Shown piece after piece: positions 1-6,738 of a stretch of DNA of 10,923 nt. Position 1 is the stretch's first letter; each line of letters starts with the position of its first letter. Position numbers and translations under genes: made by a program. This DNA comes from RGIG8597 sp050872545 (GTDB lineage: Bacteria; Spirochaetota; GWE2-31-10), in contig JBNMHA010000077.1 of assembly GCA_050872545.1 (NCBI GenBank), forward strand, positions 1 through 10,923, written 5' to 3'. The notes under the pieces were generated by a model. It saw nothing but the letters and a program-made list of their open reading frames with translations, did not search any database and was not told the DNA's origin.

Positions 1-422
1 ACATTGTCCTGCCGGGTACTTTTATTGAAAGTGAATGTATGCAGATGCTTGAAGAAGAAGACAGCAGATACGGAATATTTTCAATGGAAAAGCTTCTTTA
101 TAAAATGGAAAATTTAGGTGCAAACAGAAAAAATCTTCACATAAAAATATTCGGAGCTTCATTAATAAATTCGGATAAAAACGAGCAAGAACTGCGCAAT
201 GAGACAAACTGCAGCATAAATGTCCAAAAACAGAATATAGAATTTGTCAAAACCTTTCTTTCAATGGCGCGACTGAAGATACAAGAGGAACTGATTTTCC
301 AAAAGGAAGCACTGCGCATTACACTAAATACTTTAAACGGAGATGTTGAGGTAAAACGAATAAAAAATGAATTCAGAAAATCCATTCAAAATTCTAAAAA
401 TTTCGCCAAACTCCGGCATTGA
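1..422 (+). CDS. cheD: Chemoreceptor glutamine deamidase CheD (3' part)
   Basis: CheD deamidates glutamines on methyl-accepting chemotaxis proteins and interacts with CheC/CheY-P in the cytoplasm, tuning chemotaxis. The frame is open from base 3 with no start, so the gene enters from the left. Visible family landmarks are an I-V-L-P segment, then RYGIFSMEKLLYKMENLGA (the family's 'RY.d.a...L...m...GA' block), KIFGAS (usually KiFGGA), an INVQKQNIEFVKTFL block (usually 'iG.rN..fv...L') and the final LNTLNGDVEVKRI strand. In Thermotoga maritima CheD the catalytic His lies three residues before the L-P. Here that codon is cut by the window edge but ends in AC, which allows CAC (His). The catalytic Cys lies outside the window. 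One departure is KIFGAS for the common KxFGGA. The end overlaps the next gene by 56 bases. Confidence 0.85.
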   Translation, partial: IVLPGTFIESECMQMLEEEDSRYGIFSMEKLLYKMENLGANRKNLHIKIFGASLINSDKNEQELRNETNCSINVQKQNIEFVKTFLSMARLKIQEELIFQKEALRITLNTLNGDVEVKRIKNEFRKSIQNSKNFAKLRH

Positions 423-1104
423 AGAAATAAAGCAGGCATTTCATTCATTAATTTTATCAGCTCATCCTGATGTTAATCACAATTCCGGAAGTAATGCAGA
501 AACAGAAAAATTAATAAATGCGTATCACAAAGCTCTTTCAGAAGCTAAAAGAAAACGCCAGCCTAAATTTGACATTTCGCTTTTTGAACTTCAATATGAA
601 CTGATATTCAAGAAAAAATTTCAATATCCTAAAGCTAAACAGGATTTCTTTCGTCATCTGATTCAGATTTTGCAGAATGTGAGAATTTTCTTTTATGACA
701 AAGCCGAATTCGCATTTCTGCACAGTTATCTGATGATTTTGATAAAGCAGCTTAATACGAAAGAAACTCCAACTTGGAACGGCTGCTTGCGTGCAATCTT
801 TGAAAGTTTTGATTGTCTGCTGAATTTTCGCAGTAAAATACTTTCTGAATCCAAAAACGAAGAATATCAGCAAGAGAAATTGCGAATGGAAACAATAAGA
901 TATTTTCAGGAAATAGCCGCAAATTCCGGAAACTATCTGAACTTTCGCCGCAGCCTTATGACATCGCGCGATTATCTTCTTACCGGCTGCGTAACGGCAA
1001 TAAACGATTCATCGATACTTCATCATCAACAGGAATTTTTCACAATAATGTCAATTATTGTGCTTCTGGGAGAAGAAGAACTTCTTTCTGAATGGGAATT
1101 GTAA
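367..1104 (+). CDS. J-domain (DnaJ-like) protein with uncharacterised C-terminal region
   Basis: The protein has 245 residues. Residues 5-62 form a J-domain, the module that stimulates DnaK/Hsp70 ATPase: NPFKILKISPNSGIEEIKQAF (helices I-II), the invariant HPD at 33-35, then a third helix ending in KRKRQ. There is no Gly/Phe region, zinc finger or DnaJ C-terminal domain, so it is a class-III type J-protein. The remaining ~175 residues look alpha-helical, soluble and rich in aromatic and charged residues; I do not recognise them. No signal peptide is seen, so it is probably cytoplasmic. The start lies inside cheD, but the J-domain begins at residue 5, so the 56-base overlap seems real. A GAGGT at 348-352 is rather far from the ATG, which suggests translational coupling to cheD. 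The partner of this co-chaperone is unknown. Confidence 0.8.
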   Translation: MNSENPFKILKISPNSGIEEIKQAFHSLILSAHPDVNHNSGSNAETEKLINAYHKALSEAKRKRQPKFDISLFELQYELIFKKKFQYPKAKQDFFRHLIQILQNVRIFFYDKAEFAFLHSYLMILIKQLNTKETPTWNGCLRAIFESFDCLLNFRSKILSESKNEEYQQEKLRMETIRYFQEIAANSGNYLNFRRSLMTSRDYLLTGCVTAINDSSILHHQQEFFTIMSIIVLLGEEELLSEWEL

Positions 1105-1176
1105 AAATTAACATTCGCAAAATAATTACCTGTAATATTCCGATTATTACTAATTAGTCCGCAAAGGAATATTCTT

Positions 1177-2628
1177 ATGAGAAAAATAATTTTCTTTTTA
1201 CTATTTATAATATCTGCGCTTTCGTGTTCTGCACAACTGCTGAAACTTGATTTTCCGGCAGTGTTTGATTTAGGAACAGTTTCCGAAAGCAGCATTTCGT
1301 CTGAAATCCCGATAAGCAATCCAAACAAAGAAGCTGTAAGTTTCAAAGCGGTTTCATCATGCAGCTGCGTAGAAATCAGTAATTTTTCTTCATCGATTCC
1401 GGCTGAATCTTCAATATTTCTACCGATAACTTTCTATTCTGATGGTTACAGTGGCAGACAAAGTTTCATTATCACGCTGTTTTACAACGGAAGCCAAGAA
1501 AAAATTCTGCTGAATTGTAATGTCAGTTCAGAAAACAAAAATGAATCAGTTCCTTATGTAAATAACGAACTGGTTCGTTACGAAGATAACGAACTGGTTC
1601 GTTACACAGAAGATGAAAGTATTCTGAAAAATCCGAATACGTTTTGTTTTTTTTCATACAGAAACTGCGGAAACTGCAAAAAAATAATTAAGGCTTTTTT
1701 TGACCAAAACCCTGATACGCCAATTTATTTCTTTGAACTGGAAAATCCGGACAATGCCAAACTGCTTTTTGAGAAACTATACGACGAAACATTCAGTCAG
1801 CTGCCTGTGCTTTGCAGAACAGACAATAACGCAGACCGCAAATTATACTCCGGTGAAGATGAAATTATGAACTTTCTGGCAGAAAAAGATAAATCGACAG
1901 ATTATTCTAATTCCAAAAAGAAAACATCGATGAACTTTATTGCCGTTTTTTTGTCCGGGCTGCTTGACGGTGTAAATCCATGTGCTTTTACGGTAATAAT
2001 TCTGCTGCTTTCATACATGACATTGAATTTCAGAAAGAAATCAGAAATTTTAATTGCAGGACTGTTTTATATAATAGCAGTTTTTATCACATATTTTTTA
2101 GTCGGTCTGGGTATGTTTGAATTTATCAAACGACTGGAACAATTTTCATTATTTCAAGTGATTTTCAAGCATATAATGTCAGCTTTTCTCGGCATAATGG
2201 CAATAATTTCGCTTTTTGACGCAATACAATGCGCCAGAGGCAAGCGGGAAGAAATGGTACTGAAACTTCCTGCGGTTCTGCAAAAAACTATAAGAGAAAA
2301 CATAAGAACTGAAATGAAGAACTACAGAATATTTTTAAGTTCCGTTTTGCTGGGATTCCTTGTTTCTCTGCTGGAACTAGCATGTACTGGTCAGGTTTAT
2401 CTGCCGATTGTAGGATATATGGTACGCAGTACGCCTCTGAAAGGATTGTCGCTGTTGTTTCTGTACAATATCGGTTTTATAATCCCACTTGCATTTGTAT
2501 TTTTCCTTGTTTATAAAAATATAAGCAGTAAAAAAATAGGAGATTTTTTCAGTTCACATCTGATTGTTATAAAAATACTATTCTGCCTCTTGTTTATTTT
2601 CTTTTTGGTTATTAATATCAAACTATAA
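1177..2628 (+). CDS. DUF1573 - thioredoxin-like - DsbD/CcdA transmembrane fusion protein
   Basis: The protein has 483 residues in three modules. Residues 1-19 are an export signal ending LSCSAQ; either signal peptidase I cleavage after CSA or lipidation at C17 is possible. Residues ~22-117 resemble DUF1573 (an Ig-like fold: FDLGTVSESSISSEIPISN, then SSCSC). Residues ~150-240 are thioredoxin-like with a CGNC redox motif at 164-167. Residues ~253-483 are a polytopic DsbD-type domain with the paired cysteines in DGVNPCAFT (C269) and ELACTGQVYLP (C403). By homology the DsbD part carries electrons from cytoplasmic thioredoxin across the inner membrane to the exported CGNC domain. The roles of DUF1573 and of the SCSC cysteines are unknown. 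The order differs from E. coli DsbD, where the thioredoxin-like domain is C-terminal. The linker at 129-143 is a duplicated NELVRY unit. AAGGA lies 8 bases before the ATG. It sits 72 bases after the J-domain gene. Confidence 0.85.
   Translation: MRKIIFFLLFIISALSCSAQLLKLDFPAVFDLGTVSESSISSEIPISNPNKEAVSFKAVSSCSCVEISNFSSSIPAESSIFLPITFYSDGYSGRQSFIITLFYNGSQEKILLNCNVSSENKNESVPYVNNELVRYEDNELVRYTEDESILKNPNTFCFFSYRNCGNCKKIIKAFFDQNPDTPIYFFELENPDNAKLLFEKLYDETFSQLPVLCRTDNNADRKLYSGEDEIMNFLAEKDKSTDYSNSKKKTSMNFIAVFLSGLLDGVNPCAFTVIILLLSYMTLNFRKKSEILIAGLFYIIAVFITYFLVGLGMFEFIKRLEQFSLFQVIFKHIMSAFLGIMAIISLFDAIQCARGKREEMVLKLPAVLQKTIRENIRTEMKNYRIFLSSVLLGFLVSLLELACTGQVYLPIVGYMVRSTPLKGLSLLFLYNIGFIIPLAFVFFLVYKNISSKKIGDFFSSHLIVIKILFCLLFIFFLVINIKL
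1562..1609 (+). repeat. Tandem 24-base repeat, each unit holding an 18-base palindrome
   Basis: Two adjacent 24-base units (1562-1585 and 1586-1609) are identical over their first 20 bases. Each contains TAACGAACTGGTTCGTTA, with 8-bp inverted arms around a 2-base centre, at 1563-1580 and 1587-1604. The period is a multiple of three, so the coding frame is kept and the insert encodes two NELVRY units in the linker between the DUF1573-like and thioredoxin-like domains. Confidence 0.9.
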
Positions 2629-2634
2629 AATTTA

Positions 2635-2661
2635 TTGACAAAAAAGAAAAAAACATATAAA
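2635..2661 (+). promoter_or_regulatory. Sigma-70-type promoter for the exported protein gene at 2695
   Basis: A perfect -35 TTGACA (2635-2640) is followed after 15 bases by TATAAA (2656-2661). The spacer is slightly short. The region starts six bases after the preceding stop codon, so the downstream gene can be transcribed independently of the cheD-side genes. The predicted leader is ~25 bases. Confidence 0.6.
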
Positions 2662-2694
2662 CGTTTCGATATTTCACATTTAAGGAGCTAAACA

Positions 2695-3567
2695 ATGAAA
2701 AAACTAGTTATGACTGCAATCATTGCAGTTGCAACTGCAACAGGTATGTTTGCACAATCTTACGCACAAGACGTTATCGCAAAAGTACCTCAAACAAAAA
2801 GACTCGTTATCAGCATGGTAGGAACAGGCGGATTATTTCAAATCCCTACAACTGTAGTTTCATTAAAGAAAGAATGGATTACAAACGTTTCATCTACTTC
2901 TGAATATTTAAAAGTTAATGCTGAAAATGAAAAAAGATCTTGGGAAGTTCTGATTTCTCATCAGTCAATCGGAAACGTTTCTCTTGTTACAAAAATGAAC
3001 AAGAAAACAAACGAATGGGAAACTTCTACAATGATTATGATCAATGAAAATTTCTCAACACCTGCATTTGTTGACTACTTAATGCAAGAATACAACAAAG
3101 GTTTTACAACAGTTGTATTCCCGGGACCTTTCTTCCCTGTAGGAACAAAACATGAAAAAATTGCAAAACTTACTCCTATTGGAGATGCATTCGGAATCCT
3201 TGCTAAAAACGGTTGGGAAACATACAACTCTTTGGGTGCTGTAAGTGTTATCTGCAAATCAATTAACAAGAAAAATGAAAAAATCACAATTTCATGCATG
3301 GGATTGGCTTCACCTTACGGTAAAGATTTAGGAAAATTAGTTGCTGACAAATGTATTTCAGGCGAAGTTGAAAACATCTTGTTCTACGGTGTTTCAGTTC
3401 CTCCTTGTGCTATTGATGAATACACAACAGTTCAAAGCTTGGAAAACAACTACATGAAAATTGCAAGAAAGAATACTGACCAAATTGAAACATTTACTCA
3501 GTATCAGAAATTTTCTCGCGTAAAGAACGTTGTTAAAAAAGGCAAAAACATGATTGTTTTCTTCTAA
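2695..3567 (+). CDS. Exported hypothetical protein, probably well expressed
   Basis: The protein has 290 residues and I do not recognise the family. Residues 1-20 or 1-24 form a clear signal peptide (MKKLVMTAIIAVATATGMFA, then QSYAQ), so the mature protein is periplasmic or at the surface. No membrane segment follows. The mature part is basic, alternates hydrophobic and polar stretches as a beta-rich or alpha/beta protein would, and has a FPGPFFPVG turn near the middle. Four cysteines occur in its last third (VICKS, ISCMG, DKCIS, PPCAI), so two disulphides are possible. Expression signals are strong: AAGGAG at 2682-2687, seven bases before ATG, a near-consensus promoter and a dedicated terminator. 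Codon choice leans to GCA/GTT/TCT/ACA/GAA and looks more uniform than in the flanking genes, as in abundant proteins; that is a visual impression, not a computed index. Confidence 0.75.
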   Translation: MKKLVMTAIIAVATATGMFAQSYAQDVIAKVPQTKRLVISMVGTGGLFQIPTTVVSLKKEWITNVSSTSEYLKVNAENEKRSWEVLISHQSIGNVSLVTKMNKKTNEWETSTMIMINENFSTPAFVDYLMQEYNKGFTTVVFPGPFFPVGTKHEKIAKLTPIGDAFGILAKNGWETYNSLGAVSVICKSINKKNEKITISCMGLASPYGKDLGKLVADKCISGEVENILFYGVSVPPCAIDEYTTVQSLENNYMKIARKNTDQIETFTQYQKFSRVKNVVKKGKNMIVFF

Positions 3568-3590
3568 AAACAACTTTTTTATATAAAAGC

Positions 3591-3630
3591 AAAAAAAGCA
3601 GACAATTAAATTGTCTGCTTTTTTATTTTT
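3591..3630. terminator. Bidirectional intrinsic terminator
   Basis: The stem GCAGACAA (3598-3605) pairs with TTGTCTGC (3611-3618). It is preceded by a run of seven A and followed by six T, then ATTTTTT. The T tract ends the plus-strand gene at 2695-3567. The A run acts as a T tract on the other strand, for the convergent gene at 3719-4492. Confidence 0.85.
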
Positions 3631-3718
3631 TCAGTGCTAACCGCAATTTTTAAAAAATTTGACCGGCATTTTTTTTGTATAGATTCCGCAAGCACGATAA
3701 TGACCGAGCTGTAAAATG

Positions 3719-4492
3719 TCACTTGTGAAAGAATTTGCGCTTTTTTTCTTCCTTTATAAATTCTTCTTCCTCTTCTTGTTCGGCTTTTTTCACATCAGCC
3801 AATTCTTTCAAATTACTTTGAATTAACTCTTTCAAATAATTATCAACAACAAAAGTAAAAAGATTTGCTGCACTAAGGTAATTTTGTACCTGAAATTCCG
3901 AAATCATAGACTTTTCCGGTTGGTCATGAGTAATAAAAGGACGAAGTGAGTACAATTCTTCAATTTTCTGATAAATCTTATAATCCTCATGACGAAGCGT
4001 AGTTTCTTTTACATCATCATGATTTTCTTCCTTTTCAAATTCCACTTCAAACTTAAATTGATTTATCTGCGTAAAGAAATTTTTGCCAATTAATCCCGAA
4101 AACACCTTGTTTATAGAGCGCAGACTGTGAAAAGTAAATATAGATGCCAAAAGCTCACCTACAGAAATCTTATACTTGATTATATTTTCTATATCATTAA
4201 GAAAAAAATGCTTGGGAATATCACGCAGCAATTGCGAATTCTCAAATGCTCCAGAATCATAAGTATTTTTCAATGTATCTTTAAAAAAAACTTCCAGTGC
4301 AGAAACAAGTGAAATTATAGCCTGCTTTCTTGCTTGCTGGACAAGGCGCGGCGAAGTAATATTTTGCTCAATATCAACATAAAGCTCTTCTATCAGTTCC
4401 AATTGCGACATAAAATTTTCAAATGCACTATTGCTTCTGGTTTTTCGCAAAGCACGCTGGAGTAAAACTTTTTCAACATTAAAATGGTACAT
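3719..4492 (-). CDS. HEPN-domain protein (possible RNase or abortive-infection effector)
   Basis: The protein has 257 residues, is soluble and mostly helical. The helix around ARKQAIISLVSALEVFFKDTL (54-74) and the segment SLRPFITHD followed by QVQNYLSAANLFTFVVDNYLK match the two-part layout of HEPN-like families such as RiboL-PSP-HEPN and the MAE_28990-type HEPN. R184 and H189 form the Rx4H motif that is the RNase active site in catalytic HEPN proteins. The C-terminus (238-257) is a highly charged Glu/Lys tail. An AAGGAAA lies just upstream of the ATG. The gene is alone, convergent with the exported protein gene and divergent from the CotH gene. No nucleotidyltransferase (MNT) or other antitoxin partner is adjacent. 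The family assignment rests on motif pattern only; an RNase or phage-defence role is inference. Confidence 0.6.
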   Translation of the reverse strand: MYHFNVEKVLLQRALRKTRSNSAFENFMSQLELIEELYVDIEQNITSPRLVQQARKQAIISLVSALEVFFKDTLKNTYDSGAFENSQLLRDIPKHFFLNDIENIIKYKISVGELLASIFTFHSLRSINKVFSGLIGKNFFTQINQFKFEVEFEKEENHDDVKETTLRHEDYKIYQKIEELYSLRPFITHDQPEKSMISEFQVQNYLSAANLFTFVVDNYLKELIQSNLKELADVKKAEQEEEEEFIKEEKKRKFFHK

Positions 4493-4634
4493 GAAATATT
4501 TCCTTATTTACCGAATTAACACGGTGGGAATAAAACATATTTATAACTAAAAGGAAAGGAAATTGTAGATATTTGCCTTATTTGCATATTTTATGCTAAA
4601 AGAACAGCTAATAATCTTATAAACGGAGAATTAA

Positions 4635-6665
4635 ATGAACATTAATTTTACTTTCATCAGAAATTTTTTCTTTGCATTTCTGATATGTATTGTCGCTGCA
4701 TGTACGAAAGACAGCGACAATACATATCAGAATGTAAACAATAACAATTCCGGCAACGGAAGCAACAACAGCGGAACAAACAGCAAAGATATTGAAAAAG
4801 CCGTTACGAGAAGTGAAGCCCTTGATGAATTATTTAATAATATGAATCTGGGAACTATTACACTTACGGTAGCACAAGACCAATGGGAACAACTGATAAG
4901 CAACACAAATAGTAAGAAGAAAAGCGTTTATGTTAAAAGTGACTTTAAATACGAAAAAAACGGCAAAACTTATGAAATGAATGACATTGGAATAAGAAAC
5001 AGAGGAAATTCCAGTTACCGCGCACCGGTTGATGAGAGCGGCAATCTGCAACAGGCACATTTCAAATTAAAATTTGACACTTTCATTGATGACAAGGCGC
5101 ACCACATGAAAAAAGCTTTAAAAGGAATCAATTTGAAGTTTATGCTGAATGACAGCAGTTATGTTCAGGAAGTATATAGTTACGATTTATTCAAACGCTT
5201 TGGTGTGTGGACAGCTCCAAGATGTTCATACGCAAAACTTTACATTAAAATAGGCGACAATCCGGAATCTTACTTCGGAATATACAAAGCGATAGAACCG
5301 GTCAGCAAGCAATTTATAAAAGCCAGAATTGCCGCTGCAAAATTTTCAAGTGATACTGGCAATCTTTGGAAATGTTTGTACCAAAGCGGCGGACCTGCTG
5401 ATCTAAAGAACGATGGAAATCTAAACGGCAAAATCGGCATTGATTCCGATTCATACACGCCGGTTTACAGTCTGAAAACCAATGAAGAAAATCTCAACAC
5501 GGAAAAAAATCAGCTGATAACATTTATACAAAATTTAAACAGTAAAACAGGAAGCGATTTTGAAACTTGGATAGAAACAGCTTTCGATGTTGATTTATTT
5601 CTAAAAACACTTGCTGTGAGTGTATCATGCGGAATGTGGGACGATTACTGGCGAAATTCCAACAATTACTATTTGTACTTTGACGGAACTGGAAAAGCTT
5701 TCTTTATTCCTTACGACTACGACAACAGTCTTGGTGCACCAAATGACGGTCTTATGTCAAATCCGGCAGAACAAAATCCTTTAGATTGGGGAAAAGACAA
5801 CTCCGCTCCTCTTGTCACTAAAATTTTGGCAATTTCCAAATATAAAGAAAAATATAAGGAATATTTAAAAGAACTTATTGATTCATCAAAAGGCTATTTC
5901 GATGTTGCCTCAAGCAAAGCCAGAATTAACAACTGGTATGATTTAATCAGAAGCTCAGCTACAGGTTACGATGCCTCCGCTGTATTCAGCAAAGAAGGAA
6001 AAGATTCTTGGTACCTTAAAGAAGGAAAACCTTCCGACAAATATTCGCTTCTTTCATCAAGCAATAACTACTTTGACTTGCGTGCTGCGGCAATTACCGA
6101 GGCAACCGGCGGTGCACTTCCTACTTATAAAGTAATTTTTGATGCCAACGGAGGTAATTTCACCGGTGAATATGCAGGAAAAACATCGGTTACTATCGAA
6201 AATGCAGAAGCCAAAACAAACCCGGAAAATCTTGTAAGTGCAGAAAAAGATAATTTTACATTTTTAGGCTGGTATAATAACGGAGAGAAAGTAACAAAAA
6301 TAACTTCTGATATTACATTGACTGCGAAATGGTTTGAATTAACACCGGAACTGTTGGGATACAGTGTAGATACTGTCAATAATAAGATTACATTTACATT
6401 TGATCCAACAATGTACGGTATGACAGCTTCCGATGTACAAACCGTCTATATTTGGGGAGAGTTTAACTATTGGAGTACGGAAGACGACTATCCACTGATT
6501 AAAGATGAAAATGACGTATTTTCAGGAACGTTTGAATTGCCAAGTAACGGAAGTGAATTTAAATACGGTGTCAACGGTAATCAATGGAAAGGCGTAGGCG
6601 ATAGATTAGATGATTATGCAATTCCGGAAGAATACGGAAATAATAATTTCATAATAAAATACTAA
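4635..6665 (+). CDS. CotH-kinase family lipoprotein with InlB-type repeat and carbohydrate-binding-like C-terminus
   Basis: The protein has 676 residues. A signal peptide ends in the lipobox VAAC (C23), then comes an Asn/Gly/Ser-rich tether to about residue 52. Residues ~75-480 form a CotH domain, an atypical protein-kinase-like fold known from Bacillus spore-coat CotH and secreted bacterial proteins. Landmarks are DIGIRNRGNSSYR (117-129), FKLKFD, INLKFMLND, SYFGIYKAIEPV, a WDDYWRNSNNYYLYFD block and the presumed metal-binding PYDYDNSLG (359-367). Residues 498-566 are one Listeria-Bacteroides (InlB B-type) repeat, from YKVIFDANGG to FLGWYNNG and LTAKW. Residues ~574-676 resemble an E-set/CBM48 glycogen-binding domain (VYIWGEFNYWS..., EFKYGVNGNQWKG). 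It is probably surface-anchored. Whether it phosphorylates proteins or helps polysaccharide handling is unknown. CGGAGA precedes the ATG. Transcription is divergent from the HEPN gene and convergent with ccdA. Confidence 0.85.
   Translation: MNINFTFIRNFFFAFLICIVAACTKDSDNTYQNVNNNNSGNGSNNSGTNSKDIEKAVTRSEALDELFNNMNLGTITLTVAQDQWEQLISNTNSKKKSVYVKSDFKYEKNGKTYEMNDIGIRNRGNSSYRAPVDESGNLQQAHFKLKFDTFIDDKAHHMKKALKGINLKFMLNDSSYVQEVYSYDLFKRFGVWTAPRCSYAKLYIKIGDNPESYFGIYKAIEPVSKQFIKARIAAAKFSSDTGNLWKCLYQSGGPADLKNDGNLNGKIGIDSDSYTPVYSLKTNEENLNTEKNQLITFIQNLNSKTGSDFETWIETAFDVDLFLKTLAVSVSCGMWDDYWRNSNNYYLYFDGTGKAFFIPYDYDNSLGAPNDGLMSNPAEQNPLDWGKDNSAPLVTKILAISKYKEKYKEYLKELIDSSKGYFDVASSKARINNWYDLIRSSATGYDASAVFSKEGKDSWYLKEGKPSDKYSLLSSSNNYFDLRAAAITEATGGALPTYKVIFDANGGNFTGEYAGKTSVTIENAEAKTNPENLVSAEKDNFTFLGWYNNGEKVTKITSDITLTAKWFELTPELLGYSVDTVNNKITFTFDPTMYGMTASDVQTVYIWGEFNYWSTEDDYPLIKDENDVFSGTFELPSNGSEFKYGVNGNQWKGVGDRLDDYAIPEEYGNNNFIIKY
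4678..4732 (+). repeat. Perfect 21-bp inverted repeat within signal-peptide and tether codons
   Basis: The left arm 4678-4698 is the exact reverse complement of 4712-4732, with a 13-base loop. Allowing one bulged T extends the stem to 4675 and 4734. The left arm codes for the hydrophobic end of the signal peptide (LICIVA). The loop includes the lipid-accepting Cys codon. The right arm codes for the first tether residues (SDNTYQN). In mRNA this would be a stable hairpin starting ~43 bases after the start codon. Confidence 0.95.
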
Positions 6666-6669
6666 ACAT

Positions 6670-6734
6670 AAAAAAATATGGACTGGGAATCTCCTCTGTT
6701 TGTTAATTATGAGGTTGCATTTCCAGTCCATTTT
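6670..6734. terminator. Terminator between the convergent CotH and ccdA genes
   Basis: TGGACTGGGAA (6679-6689) pairs with TTCCAGTCCA (6721-6730) with one bulge, and an inner CCTC (6693-6696) pairs with GAGG (6711-6714). On the minus strand the stem is followed by a seven-T tract (A run 6670-6676), so it is a good terminator for the trx-ccdA genes. On the plus strand only TTTT follows, so termination of the CotH gene would be weaker. Confidence 0.7.
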
Positions 6735-6738
6735 GCAA

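Noticed and set aside
1562..1609. CRISPR-like repeats
   Set aside because: Only two units, directly adjacent without spacers, and within a coding gene with the frame preserved.
3719..4492. HEPN gene as part of a toxin-antitoxin pair
   Set aside because: Neither neighbour is a small partner gene: one side is an exported protein on the opposite strand, the other a divergent CotH lipoprotein.
4493..4634. Divergent promoters for the HEPN and CotH genes
   Set aside because: Several weak matches such as TTGTAG/TATTTT with an 18-base spacer exist in this AT-rich DNA, but none is clearly better than chance.
5270..6379. Minus-strand reading frames inside the CotH gene
   Set aside because: They are fully contained in a gene with several recognisable domains and have no protein features of their own.
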